Positions 1 through 8,282 are shown, numbered from the stretch's first letter. The stretch: 43,952 nucleotides of DNA from Paracoccaceae bacterium (GCA_002402045.2 NVUX02000079.1:1-43952); one strand, 5' to 3'. Notes: generated from the sequence alone by a model not told the origin. Made by a program: numbers and translations.

Positions 1-1
1 C

Positions 2-535
2 GCCTGCCAATGGGGGATATTGCTGCGCCTGATCCCGCCCACCATTTTCGGAGTCGCCTTGGCATGGTGGTTCCTGTCCACCGCCTCTGGCTATGATTTC
101 AACACCCTCATCGGCTGGGTGATTCTCGCCATGCTCGCGCTGGATATCCTAATAACCGACGGTTTGCGCGGCATGGTGCGAGGAAGGCTGCTCACCGGAA
201 TCATTGGCGCTATGGCGGGGGCCGCCTCTATGGTCGCCAATGCTGCGGGGCCGATTTTTGGCATTTTTCTTTTGCAGATGGGGCTTAACAAATCCGAATT
301 CATCGGCACGCGTAGTTGGTATTTCCTGCTTGTCAACATCGCCAAGCTTCCTTTTGCCATTGCGCTTGGCATTACTACTAGCCAATCGCTGACCCTCAAT
401 CTCTATTACCTACCGGTTATTCTGCTCGGGGCTGTGCTTGGAAAACAGCTCGTCGCCTACATCAACCTCAAACTCTTCAAATTCCTGATCCGCGCCGCTG
501 TGCTGGCCGCTGCCGCCCGCTTGATCCTGAGCTGA
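2..535 (+). CDS. TauE/SafE family sulfite/anion exporter, C-terminal part
   Basis: The reading frame is open to the left window edge, so this is the 3' part of a gene and the N-terminus lies outside. The visible part (about 178 residues) is very hydrophobic, with four or five membrane segments. It contains the Gly/Ala-rich stretch GAMAGAASMVANAAGPIFG followed by a segment with KSEFIGTRSWYFL, as in the second half of TauE/SafE permeases, which export sulfite, sulfonates or other small anions across the inner membrane. The family assignment rests on this half-repeat; the substrate cannot be read from sequence. The next gene is a tRNA, so it probably forms its own transcript. Confidence 0.7.
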   Translation, partial: ACQWGILLRLIPPTIFGVALAWWFLSTASGYDFNTLIGWVILAMLALDILITDGLRGMVRGRLLTGIIGAMAGAASMVANAAGPIFGIFLLQMGLNKSEFIGTRSWYFLLVNIAKLPFAIALGITTSQSLTLNLYYLPVILLGAVLGKQLVAYINLKLFKFLIRAAVLAAAARLILS

Positions 536-545
536 AAAAACTTTT

Positions 546-565
546 GGGTTTTGTGAAAATAACCC
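546..565 (+). terminator. weak hairpin after the TauE-like gene
   Basis: GGGTT (546-550) and AACCC (561-565) can pair around a 10-nt AT-rich loop, shortly after the TGA of the exporter gene. There is no proper U-run, so this is only a candidate 3' end. Confidence 0.25.
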
Positions 566-600
566 TTGCGCCCGCACCCGCCCCCTAATAAAACGCCCTC

Positions 601-699
601 ACAAAGAGAGCGATGCGCCCTTCGTCTATCGGTTAGGACGTCAGGTTTTCAACCTGAAAAGAGGGGTTCGATTCCCCTAGGGCGTACCACTCTCTTTGT
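601..699 (+). repeat. 10-bp inverted repeat flanking the tRNA-Glu
   Basis: ACAAAGAGAG (601-610) is the exact reverse complement of CTCTCTTTGT (690-699). In the precursor RNA the two arms would stack on the acceptor stem, separated by a small internal loop (CGAU opposite ACCA). The right arm is followed by T-rich sequence and could also serve transcript ending. Confidence 0.7.
615..689 (+). tRNA. tRNA-Glu (anticodon UUC)
   Basis: This is a complete cloverleaf with encoded CCA. The acceptor stem GCGCCCT pairs with AGGGCGT (the first pair is G-U). The D-arm region is TCGTCTATCGGTTAGGACG. The anticodon stem TCAGG/CCTGA encloses the loop TTTTCAA, giving anticodon TTC. The T arm is GGGGTTCGATTCCCC. 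The discriminator base is A and is followed by CCA at 687-689. A perfect 10-bp inverted repeat brackets the gene (601-610 and 690-699). It decodes GAA/GAG glutamate codons. A GluRS gene lies about 6 kb downstream but is not linked to it in an operon. Confidence 0.95.
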
Positions 700-767
700 T
701 AATCTCCCCTTGAATTCATCGTTGTTTCCGCTAAGTTGGCGCCACACAATTTCGGGATACAACTCGC

Positions 768-1403
768 ATGAAAATCCATCAAAATTATATTGTGCTTATG
801 TCTTCACTCGGCTTTGCGCTGCTGGTTTTAATCGCAAATATGATTCTACAGACCGCTGACGGCACACTCCGCATGGGGTTTGCCATTGCGCTGTTTTTAG
901 TTAGCCGTGATACGCTCGCGAGCGCCAACATCGCCAAAGGCCCGCGCGCAATCACCAATCCAGCCCGCTGGATGCTGGCTTTTAACTTCGCGCTTTTCTT
1001 TGGTATATTGATGCTGCTGATGCTTTGGCGCGGAATTGAGGGGCTTACCAGCCTGCTCCCCGCTGTGCTTGCTGGGTCGGCCCTGTTTGGCCTCCTGCTC
1101 GCCTTCCTCTCAGAGGGCAAGCCCCACCCCTATGCGCATCATTTCATCACTGACAAGCCAATGCTTTTTGGGAAGTCTGGCCTGTTGCTCTATTATATAT
1201 CGCCGCTGTTAAAGCTCGCGGCAATCTGGTTTCTGGTAAACACCTACCCGTTTACCGCGCCCTATTTCTTCTTCTTTGTTATCCTGATCGGGTTCACCTT
1301 CCCCCGGTATCATCGGGTTACAAATGGCAATCCTCTTTGGGCTAATTTCCCAACATTCGTTGGCCAATTAATACTAGCCTTGCTGATCGGTTTTCACCTC
1401 TAG
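768..1403 (+). CDS. hypothetical multi-pass membrane protein
   Basis: The 211-residue protein has about six hydrophobic segments, near residues 8-28, 34-48, 67-88, 93-112, 136-160 and 163-182, with a further one at the C-terminus. The loop SEGKPHPYAHHFITDKPM contains several histidines. I do not recognise a family, and nothing in the motifs points to a catalytic role. The ATG at 768 follows a GGGATA element at modest distance. The gene converges on the MoaD-like gene, and the two stop codons overlap (TAG at 1401-1403 versus the opposite-strand stop at 1400-1402). It is likely a conserved inner-membrane protein of unknown function. Confidence 0.7.
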   Translation: MKIHQNYIVLMSSLGFALLVLIANMILQTADGTLRMGFAIALFLVSRDTLASANIAKGPRAITNPARWMLAFNFALFFGILMLLMLWRGIEGLTSLLPAVLAGSALFGLLLAFLSEGKPHPYAHHFITDKPMLFGKSGLLLYYISPLLKLAAIWFLVNTYPFTAPYFFFFVILIGFTFPRYHRVTNGNPLWANFPTFVGQLILALLIGFHL

Positions 1404-1645
1404 CCGCCCACCATCAGCGGCATAATAACCACTTCTGATTCGGGCCCGATCGGTGTGAACCATGCGTCTTTAAACACCTCACCATCAATCGCCAATGAAA
1501 CACCGGATTCAATGGTGTCAAAAAGTGCCGGATAGCGCGCTGTAAGTTTCTTCAGCAATTCCCGTGTCGTAGCGGCCTCAATCTCCATCATCTCGACCCC
1601 GCCGGTAAACGCGCGCAGTGACCCAAAGATCACGACGCGCGCCAT
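1400..1645 (-). CDS. MoaD/ThiS-family small sulfur carrier protein
   Basis: The 81-residue beta-grasp protein ends in the diagnostic Gly-Gly (PLMVGG). In this family the C-terminus is adenylated and thiocarboxylated to donate sulfur, classically to molybdopterin. The start codon lies one base after the stop of the molybdenum-hydroxylase large subunit, so it is the last gene of that operon and probably translationally coupled. The context suggests a role in supplying or maturing the molybdenum cofactor of the neighbouring enzyme. It may be a paralogue of a housekeeping MoaD elsewhere, so I leave the symbol open. Confidence 0.8.
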   Translation of the reverse strand: MARVVIFGSLRAFTGGVEMMEIEAATTRELLKKLTARYPALFDTIESGVSLAIDGEVFKDAWFTPIGPESEVVIMPLMVGG

Positions 1646-1646
1646 T

Positions 1647-3860
1647 TTAAAGCACCTTCAGGATTTTGGGAGGTGACATTGGCAGCGCAAACATCCGCAC
1701 GCCAATCGCATGCGCTACGCCGTTTGCAACAGCGGCCAAAGGCGGCACAATCGAAGTTTCTCCGCAGCCGCGCACACCAAACGGGTGGCCCGGATTTGGC
1801 ACTTCAATAATCACCGCCTCAATCATTGGCAGGTCAGACGCAACGGGAATACGATAGTCAAGGAAGCCCGGATTTTGTAGCCGGCCATCTTCACCATAAA
1901 TATATTCCTCGTTCAGCGCCCAACCAATGCCCTGCGCCGCGCCGCCTTGAATTTGGCCTTCCACATAAGCGGGGTGAATCGCTTTGCCAACATCCTGAAA
2001 CGCCGTATAGCGCTTGATACTGGTAAAGCCGGTTTCGGGGTCGACCTCTACATCCACCATATGCACGCCAAACGAAACGCCGGCCTTATCGGGCGCGCCC
2101 TCGTGGTGGCCCGCAATCGGCCCGCCGGTTTTGCCGCTGGTGGCTGCAATTTCAGCAAGGCTCATGGGCGGAAAATCTCCCGCGTTATGCCCCGTAGGCT
2201 GGGCCGCACCGTCAACCCACTCAACCGCCTCGGCGTCAATATCCCAGATCTTCGCGGCACGTTTGCACATTTCTTTAATCGCCGCATTTGCGGCTTTTAT
2301 CGTGGCAATACCCACAGCAAAGGTTACGCGACTACCATCGGTCACATCCGAAAAGCCTACAGAGGCAGTATCGCCTACGATGGTGCGAACACGGTCAAAT
2401 TCTATGCCAAGCGCCTCGGCGGCCATCATCGAAATTGAGGCGCGAGAGCCGCCAATATCTGGGTTTCCCTCAATCAAGCTCACAGTTCCATCAGCATTTA
2501 TAGCCATAGAAACAGATACTTGCCCGCCAAAGTTAAACCAAAATCCGCACGAAATACCGCGGCCGGTATTTGGTGCCAGTGGTGCCGAATAATGCGGATG
2601 CGCCTTTGCCGCCTCCAGCGCTTCCACAAGGCCAATGGCCTTAAAGGTCGGCCCATAGGAGGATTTGGTGCCCTCGCGCGCCGCGTTCAGCAGGCGGGTA
2701 TCAATCGGGTCCAACCCTAGCTTTTGGCACAGCTCATCCACAACCGATTCGACGGCATACACAGCCATCGGCGCGCCCGGCGCACGGTAAGAGATCATTT
2801 TCGGCCGGTTAGTCATCACGTCCCAGCCCTCGGCTTGCACGTGCTCCAGATCATAGGCCGCAAAGGCGCTCATTGCCCCCATCATCACCATCTCATAGGG
2901 AAAAGCGCCGCCCTGATAGCGCAGTTTTGCATGCGCGCCAGTGATTTTACCAGCTTTGGTCATACCGATTTTAATGTCAATTGACGACGACATGGTTGGC
3001 CCCGAGGCCCTAAACACCTCGTCACGGCTCATCACAAGCTTCACCGGCTTGCCCGCTTTTTGCGAAAGCTTCAGCGCCACAGGTTCAATAAATACTGTGG
3101 TTTTCCCACCAAAACCGCCCCCAATTTCAGAGGCAGTTACCCGCAGCTGGCTGGCGTCAATATGCAAAATTTCACTGCACACTTCGCGCACCATATAATG
3201 GCCCTGCGTAGAGCACCAAAGCTCGCCGCGCCCGTCGCCACCAAGATCAGCCAAGCAGGCATGTGGCTCAATATAGCCCTGATGCACAGCCGCGGTTTTA
3301 AACGTCCGCTCGATCACCTCGTCGGCCTCAGAAAAGCCCGTTTCAAGGTCTCCATGGCCAAAGCTATAATAACCCACCGTGTTGCCAGACACATCATCAC
3401 CCAGCGTGCGCGCCTTCACACCCTCGTGCAGCACTGGCGCACCCGGCAGCATGGCCTCATCAACATCCGTTACATGCGGCAGCGTTTTATACTCAACCTC
3501 GATCAGCTTCAGCGCCTCAGCCGCCACGGCTTTACTAACAGCAGCAACCGCCGCCACCGCGTGGCCATCATAAAGCGCCCTGCCCTGTGCCATGCAATTT
3601 TGCATTGTGTATCGGGTCGCGCTGTTTTCCACATCGGCGAAATCATCACCGGTGATAACAGCCTTAACCCCCGCCAAAGCCTCGGCTTTGGCCGTATTAA
3701 TCGAAACGATTTCGGCATGGGCATGGGGGCTGCGCAAAATGCGGGCATGCAGCATGCCGGTCACAGATTTATCAGCGCCAAACATGGCTTTGCCGGTAAC
3801 TTTATCAAGGCCATCGGGCCTAATCGGGCGGGTGCCTAGAATTTTGAAATCTTGTTTCAT
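1647..3860 (-). CDS. Xanthine dehydrogenase-family molybdopterin-binding subunit
   Basis: This is the large catalytic subunit (737 aa, normal length) of a xanthine dehydrogenase/CO dehydrogenase-type hydroxylase. The N-terminal a/b hammerhead begins GTRPIRPDGLDKVTGKAMFG. The Mo-cofactor motif IGGGFGGK lies at about 246-253, and the GCGETS motif near the C-terminus carries the catalytic glutamate (E701). The substrate loop reads YRAPGAP (358-364). It is neither the AYRCSFR loop of form I CO dehydrogenase nor the AYRGAGR loop of form II, so true CO dehydrogenase activity is unlikely. The substrate (purine, aldehyde or N-heterocycle) is not identifiable. The ATG overlaps the stop of the 2Fe-2S gene by four bases (3857-3860). 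Confidence 0.92.
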   Translation of the reverse strand: MKQDFKILGTRPIRPDGLDKVTGKAMFGADKSVTGMLHARILRSPHAHAEIVSINTAKAEALAGVKAVITGDDFADVENSATRYTMQNCMAQGRALYDGHAVAAVAAVSKAVAAEALKLIEVEYKTLPHVTDVDEAMLPGAPVLHEGVKARTLGDDVSGNTVGYYSFGHGDLETGFSEADEVIERTFKTAAVHQGYIEPHACLADLGGDGRGELWCSTQGHYMVREVCSEILHIDASQLRVTASEIGGGFGGKTTVFIEPVALKLSQKAGKPVKLVMSRDEVFRASGPTMSSSIDIKIGMTKAGKITGAHAKLRYQGGAFPYEMVMMGAMSAFAAYDLEHVQAEGWDVMTNRPKMISYRAPGAPMAVYAVESVVDELCQKLGLDPIDTRLLNAAREGTKSSYGPTFKAIGLVEALEAAKAHPHYSAPLAPNTGRGISCGFWFNFGGQVSVSMAINADGTVSLIEGNPDIGGSRASISMMAAEALGIEFDRVRTIVGDTASVGFSDVTDGSRVTFAVGIATIKAANAAIKEMCKRAAKIWDIDAEAVEWVDGAAQPTGHNAGDFPPMSLAEIAATSGKTGGPIAGHHEGAPDKAGVSFGVHMVDVEVDPETGFTSIKRYTAFQDVGKAIHPAYVEGQIQGGAAQGIGWALNEEYIYGEDGRLQNPGFLDYRIPVASDLPMIEAVIIEVPNPGHPFGVRGCGETSIVPPLAAVANGVAHAIGVRMFALPMSPPKILKVL

Positions 3861-4339
3861 GCGTTTTCCCCCCGCAGTTCAGAAGCAGCGCTTAGCACCG
3901 CACGAATAATTTTATCATAGCCAGTGCAGCGGCACAGGTTACCCGCCAACCAATAGCGAGTCTCCTCCTCGGAAGGGTCTGGATTTTGCAAAAGCAGCGC
4001 CTTGGCCGCCACAACGATCCCCGGTGTGCAGATGCCGCATTGCAAAGCCGCGTGCTCCAGCAAATGCCGCTGGAGCGGATGCAGCGCGTCAGCTGTGCCA
4101 ATACCCTCAACCGTTTCAATCGCGCTGCCCTCAACCTCGGCGCCCAGAACAAGGCAAGAAGCGACAAGACGGCCATCTATCGTTACCGAACACGCGCCGC
4201 AATCTCCGGTGCCGCAGCCCTCTTTGGCGCCGGTCAGGTTCAACCGGTCTCGCAAAACATCAAGCAGGGTTTCATCGGGTGCGCACAGAAATTCAACGGC
4301 GTCCCCGTTCACTTGAGTGGTTACATGTATCTTGCTCAT
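3857..4339 (-). CDS. (2Fe-2S)-binding small subunit of molybdenum hydroxylase
   Basis: The 160-residue electron-transfer subunit has two iron-sulfur clusters. The N-terminal plant-ferredoxin-type cluster uses C42, C47, C50 and C62 (GCGTGDCGACSV). The C-terminal helical cluster uses C101, C104, C136 and C138 (CGICTPG and CRCTGY). It passes electrons from the Mo centre to the FAD subunit. The start codon overlaps the end of the FAD-subunit gene by four bases (4336-4339), and its own end overlaps the large subunit. The order FAD, 2Fe-2S, Mo is the coxMSL order. Confidence 0.95.
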   Translation of the reverse strand: MSKIHVTTQVNGDAVEFLCAPDETLLDVLRDRLNLTGAKEGCGTGDCGACSVTIDGRLVASCLVLGAEVEGSAIETVEGIGTADALHPLQRHLLEHAALQCGICTPGIVVAAKALLLQNPDPSEEETRYWLAGNLCRCTGYDKIIRAVLSAASELRGENA

Positions 4340-5196
4340 AACTTCCCTCCGGCGCGCCTAAAGGCAATTTTCGCGGCACGCGTTGCCATAACGCCTGCAA
4401 TTTTGGTGCGGAACTCAATGGTTCCGCGTCTATCATCAATCGGGCTGCAGGCGGCTGCGCAAGCTGCCGCACAAGCAGAAAGCGCCTCTGGCTCCAGCTT
4501 TGAGCCCACCAGCGCCGCGGCCGCATTTGGCACAAACACCGCCGTGCGCGCCACCGCGCCCAGCACCACCGAGGCTTCCGCCACCGTGTTATTGTCGTCC
4601 AGCACAAGGCTTACCGCAGCACTCGCCACCGCGATATCCATTTCGGTGCGCGGAATGAAGCGCAGATAGGCATCACCCGCTTTCGGCAGGCCTGCAGGCA
4701 AAAACACCGAAGACACCAGCTCAGCCTTTCCAAGCTTGGTTTTTCCCGGCCCTTCCAGCAAATCAGCAACCAAAACATCTCGCGTGCCAGCAGGACCCTC
4801 AATGCGCGCCATCGCGCCCGCTGCCATCATTGCCGGCACAGAATCTGCTGCCGGAGAGCCATTGCACAGATTGCCGACCATGGTGGCCCGCCCCTGCACC
4901 TGGGTTGAGCCAATAAGCTCCACCGCCTCAACAACCCCCGGCCACATGGCTTTTAGAGCCGCGTGTTCTCCCATTTCGGCGCCGCTCACAGCCGCGCCAA
5001 TTCGAAACCCGCCATTTTCAGTAGTAATATCTGAAAACCCGCTTATCTCTTTGATATCAATCAAAAGATCTGGCGTTTTGCCTTCAAGCTTCATCCGCAC
5101 CAACACGTCGGTTCCGCCGGCCAATAGCCGTGCATCCTCACCGGTATTCAAGAGCGCAACCGCTTCACGGCTGTCTTTTGCGACTAGATAGCGCAT
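4336..5196 (-). CDS. FAD-binding subunit of molybdenum hydroxylase
   Basis: The 286-residue CoxM/XdhB-like flavoprotein carries the FAD motifs AGGTD (26-30) and GNLCNGSPAAD (108-118) and the usual C-terminal CO-dehydrogenase flavoprotein domain. I place the start at the ATG at 5196 (MRYLVAKDS). A TTGGAGAA Shine-Dalgarno precedes it by about eight bases, whereas the in-frame extension to 5253 lacks one and adds no conserved sequence. It is the first gene of the leftward four-gene operon, and the roughly 250-bp divergent region upstream should hold its promoter. Confidence 0.93.
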   Translation of the reverse strand: MRYLVAKDSREAVALLNTGEDARLLAGGTDVLVRMKLEGKTPDLLIDIKEISGFSDITTENGGFRIGAAVSGAEMGEHAALKAMWPGVVEAVELIGSTQVQGRATMVGNLCNGSPAADSVPAMMAAGAMARIEGPAGTRDVLVADLLEGPGKTKLGKAELVSSVFLPAGLPKAGDAYLRFIPRTEMDIAVASAAVSLVLDDNNTVAEASVVLGAVARTAVFVPNAAAALVGSKLEPEALSACAAACAAACSPIDDRRGTIEFRTKIAGVMATRAAKIAFRRAGGKL

Positions 5197-5368
5197 AGCT
5201 GATTCTCCAAGAAATGACTTTGACGGACTTTGCCAACCGTATCCTTTTAGCACAAGCCAAAAAACTGTAGCCAGACAACCAGCGCATATAGTTTTAAATC
5301 AAATACAACGATTCTAGGGGCTTGCAACGAGTTCTTGCATAAAAAACTAATATTTATTGCTTGATTTC

Positions 5369-5397
5369 TTGGCAACATTCGATACCGTTAGAATTAT
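5369..5397 (+). promoter_or_regulatory. candidate promoter of the rhodanese-LysM pair
   Basis: TTGGCA (5369-5374), 17 bases, then AATTAT (5392-5397) gives a plausible sigma-70 type promoter about 55 bases before the GTG start of the rhodanese gene. The surrounding divergent region (5197-5453) is clearly AT-rich compared with the genes. Confidence 0.4.
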
Positions 5398-5453
5398 ATG
5401 CTCAGGCTGACACCTGTCTAGCGAGCAACCGATAGTTTTATAGGGGGCGCGTT

Positions 5454-6098
5454 GTGCCACATTTTAGATCATTGTTTTCTGCTGCCAGCGCGCTGATTTT
5501 GCTAGCGTCTCCAAGCTTCGCTCAGGATGTATGGATCACACCAGACACCCCTTTTGTTGAACTTGAGCTCAATGACGAGTTTTTGGTGATCGAGCGCAAT
5601 CCAGATAATGATGCTGTCGTCCCTGCCGCATTCGCTAAAACCTCGCGCGCCTGCCCGCCGTTTTGTATTCAGCCGCTTGAAGTCGCAGACGGTGTTGAGA
5701 CGATTGGCGAGCTGGAGCTGATTGCATTTTTAGAGAACGAGGCACAATCTGGCACGGGTCTTTTGATAGATGCGCGCACACCCAATTTTTTTCTAGCTGG
5801 CACCATTCCCGGTTCAATCAATCTCCCGTTTAATCTGTTGAATGCCGATGAAAGCAACCCTTTCATTGAGCCTATATTGGCTCAACTCGGCGGCGTTAAA
5901 CAAAGCAATGGAACGTGGACTTACGAGAATGCCGTCAGCTTGGCTTTATTTTGTAACGGGCCTTGGTGTGGTCAGTCACCTCGCGCGATACGGAACCTAC
6001 TTTCCGTTGGGTATCCTGCTGATAAACTTAAATATTATCGTGGTGGAATGCAAAGTTGGCTAATGCTGGGCCTCTCAGTGGTTGTCCCTGAATCCTAA
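5454..6098 (+). CDS. Secreted rhodanese-like domain protein
   Basis: The 214-residue protein has a signal peptide (residues 1-23, cleavage after SFA) and a single rhodanese domain over roughly residues 75-210. The DAR...IPGSINLP segment (about 106-125) is the CH2A-like motif. The active-site loop FCNGPWCGQSPRA puts the nucleophilic cysteine at C167, with a second at C172. Before the domain is a CPPFC pair (C67, C71), unusual for simple thiosulfate sulfurtransferases; it could be a redox pair or a metal site in the periplasm. It starts at GTG after a GGGGG Shine-Dalgarno. The LysM gene follows after 27 bases, so the two are probably cotranscribed. Confidence 0.85.
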   Translation: MPHFRSLFSAASALILLASPSFAQDVWITPDTPFVELELNDEFLVIERNPDNDAVVPAAFAKTSRACPPFCIQPLEVADGVETIGELELIAFLENEAQSGTGLLIDARTPNFFLAGTIPGSINLPFNLLNADESNPFIEPILAQLGGVKQSNGTWTYENAVSLALFCNGPWCGQSPRAIRNLLSVGYPADKLKYYRGGMQSWLMLGLSVVVPES

Positions 6099-6125
6099 TT
6101 GCATTCCTCCCGATCGGGAGGGGAA

Positions 6126-6947
6126 ATGCGCGTTAAGAATTGTTTGATGTTTATGGTAGTATTCGCTGCAGGAAGCGCTGTGGCAGATGCTCGCTATTCT
6201 ATAAGTAACCCACAACAGTCGAGCTATTTTCGGCTTGAATATGCACAGGTTCAGGTTGACGATCTTTCTCAATCAGATCTACGCCGCCTGATTTATTATG
6301 CAGATCGGGCCACCCGCACTTTGCAAAACCTTGTAGAAGATGCAGATACCCGCAGTCGTAATGAGCAAGATAAAGTCGACAAGCGCTTTCGCGAGTCTAT
6401 TGTTCGTCTTGCAGATGCGGGTGCCCGCTCCGGCCTTTCTATGGATCAAGTCGCCGATTTCTATACAGAGATTGTATTTGATAATTTTGGCCAGGAATTC
6501 ATACAAAAAGCTGGCGAATTGGCCGGTGGGCTTGATTTCAGAACTCTGTTTAGAAACGCCGCAACCGTTTCAACACCTGCCCCTGTCACCACAGATAGCG
6601 GTATTTCATTTGTTGATTTTCTGGCGGCAACCAACCAAGATATTCAACGGGATGTTCCGGTATCTGAAAATAATCAGCCCCCCCCGCCTTCGCAAGAACA
6701 ACAAACAGATGGCCCCGTTGCCTTTCCAAATGCCAACGCGATTGAGCTCAGCATTGTAAATCGAATTCGGGTTAATAATGGGCGCTGGGAGCTTACGATC
6801 AAGGCCGGAGATTCTCTTTCGACCATCGCCTCGGCCATTTATGGCGATTCGCAGTCCTACGCAGTAATTTATGACGCCAATTCCGCGGTGATCATCAATC
6901 CAAATGTGATTGAAGTGGATACGCTTTTGATATTGCCGCGACCCTAA
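6126..6947 (+). CDS. Secreted LysM-domain protein
   Basis: The 273-residue product begins at the ATG at 6126, directly after a strong GGGAGGGG Shine-Dalgarno; the TTG further upstream is less likely. It has a signal peptide (about residues 1-21) and a helical, charged region from about 45 to 150 that I do not recognise. A proline-rich linker (NNQPPPPSQ) follows, then a C-terminal LysM domain (about 221-271, WELTIKAGDSLSTIASAIYG...). LysM domains bind peptidoglycan, so the protein is likely periplasmic and wall-associated. It sits 27 bases after the secreted rhodanese and converges on the GluRS gene. Confidence 0.85.
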   Translation: MRVKNCLMFMVVFAAGSAVADARYSISNPQQSSYFRLEYAQVQVDDLSQSDLRRLIYYADRATRTLQNLVEDADTRSRNEQDKVDKRFRESIVRLADAGARSGLSMDQVADFYTEIVFDNFGQEFIQKAGELAGGLDFRTLFRNAATVSTPAPVTTDSGISFVDFLAATNQDIQRDVPVSENNQPPPPSQEQQTDGPVAFPNANAIELSIVNRIRVNNGRWELTIKAGDSLSTIASAIYGDSQSYAVIYDANSAVIINPNVIEVDTLLILPRP

Positions 6948-6962
6948 TTGAAAGAAATGGTG

Positions 6963-8282
6963 CTAAACCTCTGGAATGGTTTCCAAAAGCGGCAATAGCC
7001 GCTTCATATCCGGACCATGCGCCGAGCCTGTTAGGGCTTTGCGAAGGGGCATAAACAGGGTTTTGCCCTTACGTCCGGTTTTCTCTTTCATCTCTCGCGT
7101 CCAATTTGGCCATGTGTTCTGGTCAAACGGGCGCGGCGGGAGGTTTGCCAACGCATCGCGCACAAAATCAACGTCCTCATTGGCAACATCCGGCGCCGCG
7201 CCGTTTTGGCATAGGTCCCACCACGGGGCAATATCAGCACGGACGTTAATGTTTTCGCGAATCGCGAGCCAGAAATCTTCGGCCTTGTCATCCGGCACGC
7301 CAAGCGCCTTCAGCTCTTTTGCCATTTCTTGCACTGGCACCGCATGAAAATACCGCGCGCTTAATGGGCCAAGATCGGCTTCGTCAAATTTTGTTGGTGA
7401 GGCGTTAAAATCTTTCAGATCAAACCCCTCTATCACCTCATTAACATGCTGGCGAAGTTCTACAGGCTTAGAGGACCCAAGCCGCGCCATAAGCGAGAGA
7501 ATGGCCATCGGCTCCACACCGCTGGCGCGCAAATCTCGCAGGGCCAAAACGCCTAGCCGCTTGGAAAGTGGCTCCCCTTGCGGGCCGGTCAACATCGAGT
7601 GATGCGCAAAGCTGGGGAGCGTGCAGCCCATAGCCTCGATGATCTGGATTTGGGTGGCGGTGTTGGTCACGTGGTCCAACCCGCGCACTACATTCGTAAT
7701 CCCCATATCGGTATCATCCGTGACCGAAGCCAAGGTATAAAGCACCTGCCCGTCAGCGCGGATGAGCACCGGGTCGGACACACTGGCCGCATCAATGCTT
7801 TGCGGCCCTAAAATGCCGTCGTCCCACTCGATCCGTTTACGGTCGAGCTGAAAGCGCCAATAGCCGCCCCGCTCAGCCCGCAACGCGTCTTTTTCTGATT
7901 CGGTCAGCTTTAGCGCCGCGCGGTCATAAACCGGTGGCAGCCCCATATTGAGCTGTTTTTTGCGCTTCAAGTCCAGCTCAACCGGGCTTTCAAAGCATTC
8001 ATATAGCTGGCCAGACAGCCGCAGCTGCGCCGCCACTTCATGATAGCGCCCAAGGCGGGCAGATTGCGTTTCCTCTTGGTCCCAGTCCAAACCAAGCCAG
8101 CGCAAATCTTCCCGAATACCATCGGCATATTCAGGCTTAGAGCGCGCTGGGTCGGTATCATCCAACCGCAAAATAAACGTGCCGCCTTGCTGGCGTGCAA
8201 TCAGGAAATTGAACAGCGCCGCGCGCAGATTGCCAATGTGAAGATATCCGGTCGGGGATGGCGCAAATCGGGTGGTGGTCAT
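6963..8282 (-). CDS. gltX: Glutamate--tRNA ligase (short alphaproteobacterial type)
   Basis: This class I aminoacyl-tRNA synthetase of 439 residues charges tRNA with glutamate. The HIGH-type signature is HIGN at residues 15-18 (RFAPSPTGYLHIGN), and the KMSKS-type signature is LSKR at 239-242. The start is set at the ATG at 8282, because the family begins right at the TTTRFAPSP motif; 31 upstream in-frame codons are probably leader. The zinc-binding cysteine cluster of E. coli GluRS is absent. The sequence resembles the shorter of the two GluRS forms common in alphaproteobacteria. Whether it charges tRNA-Glu, tRNA-Gln or both cannot be read from sequence. Confidence 0.93.
   Translation of the reverse strand: MTTTRFAPSPTGYLHIGNLRAALFNFLIARQQGGTFILRLDDTDPARSKPEYADGIREDLRWLGLDWDQEETQSARLGRYHEVAAQLRLSGQLYECFESPVELDLKRKKQLNMGLPPVYDRAALKLTESEKDALRAERGGYWRFQLDRKRIEWDDGILGPQSIDAASVSDPVLIRADGQVLYTLASVTDDTDMGITNVVRGLDHVTNTATQIQIIEAMGCTLPSFAHHSMLTGPQGEPLSKRLGVLALRDLRASGVEPMAILSLMARLGSSKPVELRQHVNEVIEGFDLKDFNASPTKFDEADLGPLSARYFHAVPVQEMAKELKALGVPDDKAEDFWLAIRENINVRADIAPWWDLCQNGAAPDVANEDVDFVRDALANLPPRPFDQNTWPNWTREMKEKTGRKGKTLFMPLRKALTGSAHGPDMKRLLPLLETIPEV

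Noticed and set aside
566-859. 97-codon open frame across the tRNA
   Set aside because: It runs through the tRNA-Glu gene and into the next gene in another frame, with low-complexity, non-protein-like content.
3060-3839. 259-codon open frame antisense to the molybdenum hydroxylase large subunit
   Set aside because: It mirrors the codon bias of the real gene, which has clear family motifs on the other strand. The antisense product has no recognisable domain.
1647-5196. Aerobic CO dehydrogenase (coxMSL)
   Set aside because: Gene order matches, but the large subunit lacks the AYRCSFR loop needed for the Cu-Mo site, so I call it only a molybdenum hydroxylase.
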